DNA from: a virus
Virus record (IMG/VR): IMGVR_UViG_3300021960_000027
Span: 53,938-117,937 of that record
Strand: one strand, 5' to 3'
DNA length: 64,000 bases
Both the position numbers and the translations under genes were made by a program. Positions 42,621 to 51,134 of this stretch are shown in pieces. The first letter of the stretch is position 1. Every line of letters starts with the position of its first letter. The notes under the pieces were generated by a model. It was not told the DNA's origin and made no database searches. It saw only the letters and a list, made by a program, of their open reading frames with translations.

Positions 42621-42976
42621 TGATGTTTCTTTTTTGGGTCGCTGTGTTTCTTTTTTGCGTTTGGCCTCGGCGCAAGAAAGTTGCCCCCAACTCTGGTCGT
42701 ACCGTTCTTGTCGCAAAAGATCACCCCAGTGTGTCTGCCCAAATGTTCTTGCTGTGTCATGTGTCTGGCATTGATTCGGACGGCATGGAAGTTGTTGAGG
42801 TAGGCAACGCTTCAATCAGTGAAAATACTGTGCGTTGCAGTTTTGTTGATTTACCAGAAGCGTTGTGGAAAGAAGTAAGCGTCCGTGTGGGTGGGCAAGA
42901 TTTTTCTATGAATCTTCCAGACTGCCCTGCAAGCGATGAATTTGGAAACATGAAGTTAGAACTTCAGTTGGTTTGA
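42620..42976 (+). CDS. membrane-anchored hypothetical protein
   Basis: This 118-residue protein has an N-terminal hydrophobic stretch (2-15) followed by RRKK. That fits a membrane anchor, with the rest facing the cytoplasm. The body is beta-rich with several acidic loops. It overlaps its neighbours at both ends and is probably part of the same transcript. Confidence 0.65.
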   Translation: MMFLFWVAVFLFCVWPRRKKVAPNSGRTVLVAKDHPSVSAQMFLLCHVSGIDSDGMEVVEVGNASISENTVRCSFVDLPEALWKEVSVRVGGQDFSMNLPDCPASDEFGNMKLELQLV

Positions 42977-43287
42977 CGGTGGCCGAAGAACAAGCGTCTG
43001 ATTATTTTGATTTTCCAAGCACCCACCTAAAGGGTGAAGTTATTGCCTACGAAATTGATTGGGGCAAAAGAGAAAGACCTTGGGTATACAAGGCTTCCTG
43101 CATCGGAAAGACTGAAATATTCTTTTCTTCAGACCCAAGGGTGCGAAAAAGGGCTATCGCTCTGTGCGATTCATGCGAAGTTCGTGCTGAGTGCGAAGAT
43201 TATGTCAAGACAATTCCTCAGGACGATGTTTGGGGCATTTGGTGTGGTAAAACCCGCGAGCAACGTAAGGCAGAGCGTCGTGGGTAG
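42973..43287 (+). CDS. WhiB-family iron-sulphur transcriptional regulator (2)
   Basis: This 104-residue protein has cysteines C43, C65, C68 and C74 in WhiB spacing, with a W-G-I-W-C-G turn near 87-92 in place of the typical G-V-W-G-G. It starts at a TTG in an overlap; GTG at 42979 is an alternative. The N-terminal 40 residues are unusual for the family. It is a second, divergent WhiB within 4 kb of the first. Confidence 0.82.
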   Translation: MTVAEEQASDYFDFPSTHLKGEVIAYEIDWGKRERPWVYKASCIGKTEIFFSSDPRVRKRAIALCDSCEVRAECEDYVKTIPQDDVWGIWCGKTREQRKAERRG

Positions 43288-43399
43288 GGATTTTGTCCTG
43301 TCGTCAATGCTTTCTTGGCCTACTAAGTAGTGTCAGTCACTGTCTTGTGATTGATTTCAACGACTAAGTAGCGGAGCCTCCACGTTAAAGGGTTTTTGA
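43288..43399 (+). other. intergenic region with ACTAAGTAG direct repeats
   Basis: This 112-base gap contains ACTAAGTAG twice (43322-43330 and 43363-43371). The first copy is part of the near-palindrome CTACTAAGTAG. No good promoter pair or terminator is visible. The repeats could be a regulator binding site between the WhiB gene and the late gene block. Confidence 0.35.
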
Positions 43400-44203
43400 A
43401 TGACAGAGAATCGAAAGAATTCAGCCATCCGGTCGATGGTCAATGCTAAAAATCCTCGCATTGCCTCGCTCCGGCTTGAGTTTGAGCGCAATCAAGAGAA
43501 TATGCGTCGTGTTCAGCGCGAGGAAGACGCAAAGATGAATCACCTCTTTGCCACCAAGATGACTCCTTACGTTCCTCACGCTCACCACACAGATGCAACC
43601 GACTGGATTGATGACTTGTCTACACTCGGCAAGAGTGATGGTCAGATTCATCAGTTGGCGAAGGCCGAGGCAACAGATTGGTTTAAGCGTGTTGCTTCTT
43701 TTGTGAAAGAAGAAAAGGATGAGTTCGCCGTACAGCGAGATGGTTATGCCCGCGTATGGTCAAGCCAGTTTGGATTTGAGGCAGAACTGGCTAAGTCGGC
43801 ATTCATCGATCAGGTCAATCACCTTTCTTGGGCAGAGTCACATGTAGATGAAGTTTTGGCTTCACGCAAGACATCTGCTCCGATTGGAAAGCGCAAGCAC
43901 CTATTGCTTACGCAAGACATCAAAAACAAACTTCCATCTTTGTACGCTCAAGACGGTAAGGGTGACAATGCGATTGCCTACGTCAAGTTCTTTAGCCCAA
44001 TTAGTGACTGGACTTGGTACGCAACCGAATTTGATGGAGAAGACACCTTTTTTGGTCTAGTCGTTGGGCACTTCCCAGAACTTGGATACTTCTCTCTTGG
44101 CGAATTGGAATCACTGGAAGTAAACGGCATGCCTGCCGTTGAGCGTGACATGTACTGGAGTCCAATGACTATTGGTGAAATTAAGAAGGAGCATGGGCTG
44201 TGA
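43400..44203 (+). CDS. protein with C-terminal DUF2958-like domain
   Basis: This 267-residue protein has a helical, charged N-terminal part (1-150). An ASRKTSAP linker follows near 154, then a C-terminal domain (about 170-265) reading LPSLYAQDGKG, then WTWYATEFDGEDTFFGLVVG and FSLGELESL. These match DUF2958, a domain in plasmids and phages of unknown function. The linker motif recurs in the next large proteins. Confidence 0.75.
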   Translation: MTENRKNSAIRSMVNAKNPRIASLRLEFERNQENMRRVQREEDAKMNHLFATKMTPYVPHAHHTDATDWIDDLSTLGKSDGQIHQLAKAEATDWFKRVASFVKEEKDEFAVQRDGYARVWSSQFGFEAELAKSAFIDQVNHLSWAESHVDEVLASRKTSAPIGKRKHLLLTQDIKNKLPSLYAQDGKGDNAIAYVKFFSPISDWTWYATEFDGEDTFFGLVVGHFPELGYFSLGELESLEVNGMPAVERDMYWSPMTIGEIKKEHGL

Positions 44204-46554
44204 CCGATCTTTGGGACTACATTCCTGACACACCACAACCAAGGCCAACAAACATGATGAAAGAACGTCATCGTGTTATTGCAGTCGAATCAGAGCAAGA
44301 CGCAGAGGGTGGCGAATACTACGTCCATATTGGTAACGAAAGTGGCTATCCAAAAATCGGTCCGTGGGGACCGTACGCAACTGAAGAAATGGCAAATGAA
44401 GTTCGCGATCAGTTTGAGGGCAAGTGGGGCGCACCGGGTGGCTTTGTCGTCAAGAAGAGCGGAAGCATTTCTTCTTGGGTTCCTTCAATTAAGGCAACTG
44501 CTTCTGGCGAGTTCCAGTCTTGGACTCGCGAATATGATTTGTTTACCGTTTCTGTTTCTGCGGTAAACCAAAAGTCGAATGTTCACGATGGCTATCTGGT
44601 GTCTGCTCGTTGGAAGGCTAACCAACAGCACCTTGGTACTGTCGGGGCAGACGTTGGTGATGGTGAAGTTTACCATGACCTAAAAACTGCTATTTCTGCT
44701 GTCGAAGATTTGATGGCGAGTTATGGTGCAATCCCAATTTCTCCAGAAAAAGGAAAAGTTTCAATGGCACGACGTATTCGACGCATGGCAGACGAAGGTT
44801 TTGGACCGGACGCAGATAGTCAGTCTGGTCATGCAGAGTCACAACTTGATGATGTTGAGGTTGATACCGCAACGGAGACATTTGAGATGGGCTGGACTCA
44901 GGATGATCCTGAGGGCGCAGATGAACTTGCTGATGAAGACGAAGTCGGTCCGTTTGAGGCTTCTCGTAAGACAGCGTCGCCAAAGTATCCAAATATCAAT
45001 GTTGCTCTTGCCGGTGAAGACGGCAACGCTTTTGCAATCCTTGGTCGTGTTCAGACAGCCCTTCGTCGGGGCGGTGTGGACAAGGCAGAGATTGATGCTT
45101 TTATGGCTGAAGCAATGAGCGGTGACTACGATCACCTGTTGCAGACGGTCATGCAGTGGGTTGATGTTTGGGGCAGTGCTGAGGCTTCCAAGCGTCGTCA
45201 TTCTGCGCTAGAGGTTGGCGATAATGCGATGGATTGGCTACTTGAGTGCGATAGTTGTGGGCTAGATTTAACTGAAGATCATGCTCAGTTCTACGACAGC
45301 CCAGTTCGTATCATTAATGATACGAGGAACGAATACGGCTGGACGTTCCCAGAAGGTAAGCCAACCAGTTCAAATGGCTGGGAGGTAGATGCATTTTGTA
45401 GGTCTTGTTCTGAAGATTTGGGATACACCGCTTCTCGCAAGAAAGCCCGTACCGCATCTGTTCGCAAGACCGCTTCTCGTCCGTTGTACGAAATTGCAGA
45501 CGAGATTTATCGCGATTGGAAGAATGTTAACTACGGTGCAAAGCCGTACCTTGACGCAATGATGTCGCTTGACTCAATCAATGACATGTATTATGCAGAC
45601 ACCGCATACTCAGTTGTTGCATACTTCTTGTCAAACGCTTCTTCTTGGAAGGGCGAGACGGCAAAGCGTGTTAAGGCTGAGTTGAAGTCGATGATGAAGA
45701 AGACTGGTTCTCGTAAGACTGCTTTGAATTTCGATGATTTAAACGCAGACGATGTTTCTTCAGAGGATGAAGCAACTCAACTTGCAATCGAATGGCAAAA
45801 TTCTTGGGGAGGGGAAGACTTAAGTTGGGGAGAATGGTCAGACCAAGCCAGTTTCTTTGAGGAACTTGTTGATAAGTTTCCAAGCCTTCGCGAAGAGTGG
45901 GAAGAGAATGGCATTGTCGGTACTGCTTCTCGTAAAGAATCCCGTAAGACTGCTCGTCTTTACCTAACAGCCAGTGACCGTGCGTCGTTGAAGTCAGTCC
46001 CTAATGGAATTCCAGTTGTCATTGAAGATCAACCAATTAAAGGTTTCTCGTTTGTGTCAAGCGCACACAATGGAAGGCCGATTGGCTTGGTGAGCAATGC
46101 TTCTCTTCGTGTTCGTTCAGAATACGGTTACGAGGGTGATGAGGATGGCATGAAGCCTGCCGGAGCCGCGCCTCAAGTTCCAACTGAGGGCGTTGACGAA
46201 GACCCATTTGAAATCTCTGACGAAGAGTGGGTGTATGAGCGCAACAAGGCTCAGGATGATGCAATTATGCGTGGGGCAAAGCGTCGCCGCGCTTCTCGTA
46301 AGGTTGCTGAAGTCGAAGACCTCAGCGGAGAAATTGATCCACGCACTGGCAAACCGTATGAATGCTATGAGAGCGGTCGGGGTAATTGCAGTGGCAAGTT
46401 GCAATACTGCGACAAGTTAGTCCGCTGTGACAAGCATTGTGATGATTTCTATGACAGAATGGAAGACATCAATCGCCGTTACCCAGACTCAGATGTTGCC
46501 CCAGATTGGTTTGACCCAATGAATGCTGGCGAACGCTGGAACGACGATTACTGA
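44200..46554 (+). CDS. large multi-domain virion or injected protein with SRKTA linkers (1)
   Basis: This 784-residue protein starts at GTG after AAGGAG. It is made of several compact units separated by basic linkers near residues 255 (ASRKTASP), 410-428 (SRKKARTASVRKTAS), 503 (SRKTAL), 580 (SRKESRKTA) and 698 (ASRKVA). A zinc-like C-x2-C pair set lies near 350-405, and the C-terminus is Cys-rich (about 725-752). A segment near 208-226 (GPDADSQSGHAESQLDDV) recurs in the next gene. Function is unknown; polyprotein-like structure is discussed in the findings. Confidence 0.7.
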   Translation: MTDLWDYIPDTPQPRPTNMMKERHRVIAVESEQDAEGGEYYVHIGNESGYPKIGPWGPYATEEMANEVRDQFEGKWGAPGGFVVKKSGSISSWVPSIKATASGEFQSWTREYDLFTVSVSAVNQKSNVHDGYLVSARWKANQQHLGTVGADVGDGEVYHDLKTAISAVEDLMASYGAIPISPEKGKVSMARRIRRMADEGFGPDADSQSGHAESQLDDVEVDTATETFEMGWTQDDPEGADELADEDEVGPFEASRKTASPKYPNINVALAGEDGNAFAILGRVQTALRRGGVDKAEIDAFMAEAMSGDYDHLLQTVMQWVDVWGSAEASKRRHSALEVGDNAMDWLLECDSCGLDLTEDHAQFYDSPVRIINDTRNEYGWTFPEGKPTSSNGWEVDAFCRSCSEDLGYTASRKKARTASVRKTASRPLYEIADEIYRDWKNVNYGAKPYLDAMMSLDSINDMYYADTAYSVVAYFLSNASSWKGETAKRVKAELKSMMKKTGSRKTALNFDDLNADDVSSEDEATQLAIEWQNSWGGEDLSWGEWSDQASFFEELVDKFPSLREEWEENGIVGTASRKESRKTARLYLTASDRASLKSVPNGIPVVIEDQPIKGFSFVSSAHNGRPIGLVSNASLRVRSEYGYEGDEDGMKPAGAAPQVPTEGVDEDPFEISDEEWVYERNKAQDDAIMRGAKRRRASRKVAEVEDLSGEIDPRTGKPYECYESGRGNCSGKLQYCDKLVRCDKHCDDFYDRMEDINRRYPDSDVAPDWFDPMNAGERWNDDY

Positions 46555-46570
46555 TTCCGAGAGGAAAATA

Positions 46571-49153
46571 ATGAGTGACCTTTGGAACGCGGCAAGCATT
46601 GATTATGAGAAAGAGTCCCGTGATGCGTTGATTTCAAACGCTCGCGTGGCATGTGCAGAACATTTTGTTTTTGCATCATCTGCCTCTTCTAGCGAAGAGT
46701 TTCAAGATCGTCTTGCTTTGGTTGCACCGCAAATTGAAAAGAAAGTTTTAGCATCCACTATCTCTGATGCTTCTATGTTTCCCGTTGTTCACGCGGCTGT
46801 GCTGGAGTCACTAGAAGAGGATTTTTCTATCCTTCTTGCTGACCGTGAGGCTTCAATGAAGAAGGGTGCCCCGTTCGCTGGATATTCCGACTTTGACGAG
46901 TGTGTTCGCAAGAATGCTGACAAGGATGATCCAAAGGCGTACTGCGGTTCTATCAAGAACAAGGTAGAAAAGAAGTCTTCTCGTAAGTGGGCATCACTTC
47001 CCAAGTTGGCAGAAAATGCTCCTGACCATTTCGGTCCGCACCCAAATTCTCAGGCTGGTGACGCGATTAGCCAACTTGACGACGTTGATGTTGAGTCTGC
47101 TCCAGAGAACTCAAACGAAGGCTGGGTCAATGAGGATGCAAAGGCAGAACAGCGTAAGGATGCCGGTCGTAAAACCGCGGCTCCGTTTGCCGATCTTGTT
47201 CGCATTTTTGAAACGGACAGCGGTGAAACTGTTGATGTGTACAGCAACGGAATTAAGTATTGCAACGGCTGTCGTACCAAATTTATGGACTACACCGATG
47301 ATGAGGTGAAGTCCCATATTTGTGGTGATAACTACGGCACCGCATCTTGGGAGCGTTTGGATGATGACGGTCTTGCTCCTGCTTGGGAGCGGATGGCTAG
47401 TCGTAAGACCGCTGAAAGAAACTGGGTGGGCGATAAGTACGTTAGTGGTCGCGATGTAAAAGACATTGCGAAGGACATTCGCTCTGAGATTAAGAGTCTG
47501 ATTGCTCAGGGAAAGATTCCCGGCGCGCCTGTCAAGTATTCCGTTAAGATTGATCGTTACTCAATGGGTCAATCAATCGACATCAATATTATGAACTGGG
47601 ATGAATACTCCCATGTTTATGAAGTCGACAAGAGCGGTTTCAGCGGACGCGAATATTCTCAAGAGGCAGGCAAAGTCAAGGAAATCCTTAACTCTATTTT
47701 GGAAAGCCATCTTTTTGATAATAGCGACATAATGACTGACTATTGGAATGTCAACTTCTATGGTTTCGTAAACTTTGATAGTTGGACATCCGGTTCAGAA
47801 GTTGTTGTCATTGACGAAAATGGTCAAAAGGTGGCTAGTCGTAAGACTTCTTCTGTTTATCTTACCAACGTAGGTTTTGTTGGTGGCATCGGAAGCAACA
47901 CTGCAAGGGGATACGATAAAAACGGAGATGAAATTGTTTTCCGTCTTTCAGATTCTGATGCAGAAAAACTTTCTGGGGTTTTGTTGAGCGATCAGGCCAT
48001 GAATTTTTCTGGTGTTGAGATTGATGAAGAAGACATTATTTCAATTCGTAAGGCTTCTTCTCGTCGTGTTCGGGAGGGTGAATCTTTTGGACCGGAAGGT
48101 CGTTATTCGGTAGAGCGTATTGATGGGGATCAGGCGTACGTTTACGACCACTTAAATCGTTCCTACTTCTGGCGAGCGGTTGACCAAATTGACCCAGATT
48201 GGGGCGCAGAAACATCTTCTTGGTATGGCGGTAGGGGTGCTTCTCGTCGCAAAGTAGCGAAAAGAATACTTCTTCCACATAACCAACCTCCTGTGCTTCC
48301 CCATCACCTTGCGGTAAGTGAAAATCCTTTTGTTAAAAAAGACGAAGAGGATGAAGAAGAGGACGAAAAAGAAAGCGACACTGAAGAAGAGGTAGCAGAT
48401 ACTGCCGAAGAAAAGACTGAAGATAAGGTTGATTCTGAGTCAGACGCTGGTGCTGAATCTGAGCCGGTTGCTGAAGAGGTTGTTGCCGAAGAGCAAGAGC
48501 CTGCACCTGTTGCAGAAGAGGTTGATCCTCAAAACATGACTGCCGGTGAGCGCGTTACGGTGAACTACACGATGTCTGGCGGTAACGCTGGAAGTGTCGA
48601 TGCAATGTTCATCCGTGAAGACAAGAATGTGTTCTACTTCAACGGTCCGACTGGCGAGTTTGGTGTGGCTAACACGGGTTCTGGATGGCAGGATGCCGAT
48701 GGCAACTCGTTCTCCTTTTCTTCGCAAGACGGTGTCTCAGAAGATCAGTCTTTTGAGATGAAGCCGAAAGAAACTGATTCGGTTGAGTCTGAAGAGAAGA
48801 CTGCTGGCAAGAAAACCGCAATGCCTTCTCCTGCTGAGATGGGGGTAGAGGTTGGGGATATTTTTGTAAGCAGTTGGGGCTATGACCAAACCAATGTTGA
48901 TTTTTATCAGGTCACTCGTTTGACCGCTCAAAGTGTTGAGGTTCGTGCCATTGCCTCCGAGTTGGTTTCTGGCGATGGTTGGAGTGGGACAGTAGTTGCA
49001 GTTCCCAATGCCTTTCTTGAAGGATTGCAGGCGCAAAAGTTTGTGAGCAGATTGCGACACGGCTATCAAGGAGAGCCATCAATTAAGGTTGGTTATCAAA
49101 GGTACGCGTGGCTTTGGGATGGTAAGCCTAAAACCATGACAAGTTACGCGTGA
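46571..49153 (+). CDS. large multi-domain protein with SRKTA linkers (2)
   Basis: This 860-residue protein starts at ATG 46571 after GAGGAAAATA. It has a helical N-terminal region with a DECVRKNADKDDPKAYCG segment (near 115-135) that I associate with capsid-related or virion proteins. Basic linkers of the form SRK/GRK/ASRRK lie near 136, 199, 276, 422, 495, 558 and 746. A Glu-rich run lies near 590-650. Several small domains are present between the linkers, including a C-x2-C unit near 232-235. It shares the SQ-GDA-SQLDDV segment with the previous gene. Confidence 0.7.
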   Translation: MSDLWNAASIDYEKESRDALISNARVACAEHFVFASSASSSEEFQDRLALVAPQIEKKVLASTISDASMFPVVHAAVLESLEEDFSILLADREASMKKGAPFAGYSDFDECVRKNADKDDPKAYCGSIKNKVEKKSSRKWASLPKLAENAPDHFGPHPNSQAGDAISQLDDVDVESAPENSNEGWVNEDAKAEQRKDAGRKTAAPFADLVRIFETDSGETVDVYSNGIKYCNGCRTKFMDYTDDEVKSHICGDNYGTASWERLDDDGLAPAWERMASRKTAERNWVGDKYVSGRDVKDIAKDIRSEIKSLIAQGKIPGAPVKYSVKIDRYSMGQSIDINIMNWDEYSHVYEVDKSGFSGREYSQEAGKVKEILNSILESHLFDNSDIMTDYWNVNFYGFVNFDSWTSGSEVVVIDENGQKVASRKTSSVYLTNVGFVGGIGSNTARGYDKNGDEIVFRLSDSDAEKLSGVLLSDQAMNFSGVEIDEEDIISIRKASSRRVREGESFGPEGRYSVERIDGDQAYVYDHLNRSYFWRAVDQIDPDWGAETSSWYGGRGASRRKVAKRILLPHNQPPVLPHHLAVSENPFVKKDEEDEEEDEKESDTEEEVADTAEEKTEDKVDSESDAGAESEPVAEEVVAEEQEPAPVAEEVDPQNMTAGERVTVNYTMSGGNAGSVDAMFIREDKNVFYFNGPTGEFGVANTGSGWQDADGNSFSFSSQDGVSEDQSFEMKPKETDSVESEEKTAGKKTAMPSPAEMGVEVGDIFVSSWGYDQTNVDFYQVTRLTAQSVEVRAIASELVSGDGWSGTVVAVPNAFLEGLQAQKFVSRLRHGYQGEPSIKVGYQRYAWLWDGKPKTMTSYA

Positions 49154-49172
49154 CAGGCTGTAGGTAGTTACT

Positions 49173-49799
49173 ATGCCAAGAAACTCAAACCCATACATGA
49201 TGAATGGAACCAATCCATATCGTCAGCAAGACAACAAGTATGATTCTGATAACTATGGCGAGGACACTGGATCTGAAACTATGACCCAGAAAACCCCTTC
49301 GGCAACAGACAATCAGATGCAGGATCAAGAGCAGGAAGACATGCAGTCAACTGCTGGGTTCATGCATGGGCTTGCTGGTCTTGCACCACAGTTTGTTACT
49401 GACGCATACATGTTCGGCTATGACGAAGGTATTATTTCTCGCTCCGCTTCCTTGGCTCACCAAGAGGTGGAAGTTGTTTGGTCACCTTTTGTGGCAGGAT
49501 GTATTCGTGGGGTGGCTTCGACAGGTCACGAAGTTATTGTTCAGCCAAGCGAGAATGGCGTTGGCGGTCGAATGGTAATTTATTCTCGTCAAGGTGAGGC
49601 GATTAGTCGACACGCATTTTCTGATTTGGGTAGCGTTGAGATGAAGGTTAAGTCATCTTTAAGAAGCCTTGCTTCGGGTGGCTTTTCGTTTGATCGTGCA
49701 ATGACTGATGTTTTGTATGACAATCCAGAAGCCGACTTTTTTGAAGCAGTTGATCTTGCCCGTAGTGCCCACCTTCTTGCGAGCAAAAGCAAGGGCTGA
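49173..49799 (+). CDS. hypothetical protein before the portal
   Basis: This 208-residue protein has an Asn/Gln/Asp-rich N-terminal 65 residues, likely disordered, then an alpha/beta body. It lies between the large linker proteins and the portal and may be virion-associated. No motif is recognised. Confidence 0.65.
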   Translation: MPRNSNPYMMNGTNPYRQQDNKYDSDNYGEDTGSETMTQKTPSATDNQMQDQEQEDMQSTAGFMHGLAGLAPQFVTDAYMFGYDEGIISRSASLAHQEVEVVWSPFVAGCIRGVASTGHEVIVQPSENGVGGRMVIYSRQGEAISRHAFSDLGSVEMKVKSSLRSLASGGFSFDRAMTDVLYDNPEADFFEAVDLARSAHLLASKSKG

Positions 49800-49802
49800 T
49801 TG

Positions 49803-50315
49803 ATGTCTGCTCTTCGTGAAGGCTCAAGTGCCTCGTATGTCGGCTACGAAGCGGATGGCATTGAGGTTGGTGATCGGTGTCTAGTTCTTTCTGCTGAAAA
49901 AACGCAGTCTTTTGTGCGTTGGACGACTGGTTCAAAAATTGGTCAGTACGAAAATGTTCATAACGAAGACTTGGTTGCCGATCAAGCACCTAACAGGTAC
50001 GAGGACGAGTTCACATTTGAGTCGTACAGCAACCGGATTGTTAACACCGCTTGTTTGGAGGTAATTAACAAGAAGGGCGAGCGAGGTTTGTTCGCCGCGC
50101 TGTCTAGTGAGGGTCACATGGACTCTCTGCGGATTCAAACTCAATCTGCTATTTCGGCTGTGATTGATGTACTGTCGGAAGACCCTGTATGGTTGGATAT
50201 CCAATCAAATTTGGGTGTTGAAGAGGCTCGTTCTTTTATGTTTTTTGCCGTTAAAAAGTCGGTTGAAGAACTTTCTAATTTGATGATTGAGGCTCAGGAG
50301 AATGGCGATGAATAA
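49803..50315 (+). CDS. hypothetical protein
   Basis: About 170 residues from the ATG at 49803. The first 60 residues look like a small SH3-like barrel (VGDRCLVLSAEKTQSFVRW), followed by a long helical part. It overlaps the next gene at ATGAATAA. Role unknown. Confidence 0.65.
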   Translation: MSALREGSSASYVGYEADGIEVGDRCLVLSAEKTQSFVRWTTGSKIGQYENVHNEDLVADQAPNRYEDEFTFESYSNRIVNTACLEVINKKGERGLFAALSSEGHMDSLRIQTQSAISAVIDVLSEDPVWLDIQSNLGVEEARSFMFFAVKKSVEELSNLMIEAQENGDE

Positions 50316-51132
50316 CGGGGAAATTGAACAGAACCACAATGGAACGTGGGATGTGGTTTTTGATGATGGGGAACGGATTGTTGGTCTTTCTTCTCTGTCG
50401 GATGCAATCGCCTTTGCGTACGTTGAGGATGAAACTTCTTTGCAATCATTCGCGATTAGTCTCCCAGAGGGGGCAATGTCAGACTTCCAGTTGCCAAACG
50501 GTCGTTGGCTACGTCAGGGCACTGAAGTAAGCATTCAGGGTGTCCGTGGTCGATTTGTGTTTCAGCACGCACGGAATAATGAAGTAACTGTTTTCGGTGG
50601 CACTCAGGGTCGTGAAATGTTCCGAACCTTCACTGCTGACCGCATCAAGACTGTTCATTCAAAAGACAAGGTGCGTAGGAACATTGATCGCAAGAACTCC
50701 ATGTGGCGTTCTGCACATCAAATGCCAGACCCATCGGTGATTGCCCATTGCCCATTTTGTGGTTCTGGGGATTTAGTTGCTCGCTCAGACGGAAATACTG
50801 AGTGCATTTACTGCAACCGTTTCTTTTCTGTCAGTGAACAGCCAGAGTTTAACGCAGAACCCGGTCATCCTTCTGAGGGGTTGATTGATGGTCAAGAAGA
50901 TAGCGATTCTCCTGTTGTTGAAGAATTGCAATCTGCTCCTGCGTTTGTTGCGCCAGATGAAACTCAAAATGAAGAGCCACAGGATGTTGAAAACCCTGTA
51001 GTGCAGGCACAGTCGTCCAAGTTTATTACCGTCAGCGGAGCCAAACTGAGCAAGATGGACTACATTAAACACTTGGCGTTCCGTCATGGCGATAGGGAGA
51101 ATGTCATCAGGAATCTGAGTGGAGGCGAGTAA
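50308..51132 (+). CDS. zinc-ribbon protein upstream of the portal
   Basis: About 274 residues from the ATG at 50308, which has AGGAG at suitable spacing. The first 120 residues are beta-rich. A zinc ribbon with CPFCG and CIYC lies near 150-170. The rest is acidic and probably flexible, with a short helical C-terminus (KMDYIKHLAFRHGDRENV). It may be a virion or portal-associated factor. Confidence 0.65.
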   Translation: MNNGEIEQNHNGTWDVVFDDGERIVGLSSLSDAIAFAYVEDETSLQSFAISLPEGAMSDFQLPNGRWLRQGTEVSIQGVRGRFVFQHARNNEVTVFGGTQGREMFRTFTADRIKTVHSKDKVRRNIDRKNSMWRSAHQMPDPSVIAHCPFCGSGDLVARSDGNTECIYCNRFFSVSEQPEFNAEPGHPSEGLIDGQEDSDSPVVEELQSAPAFVAPDETQNEEPQDVENPVVQAQSSKFITVSGAKLSKMDYIKHLAFRHGDRENVIRNLSGGE

Positions 51133-51134
51133 CA

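Noticed and set aside
42297-42815. 172-residue minus-strand open frame
   Set aside because: It spans a good + strand gene junction and has composition unlike the phage proteins; it is considered a shadow frame.
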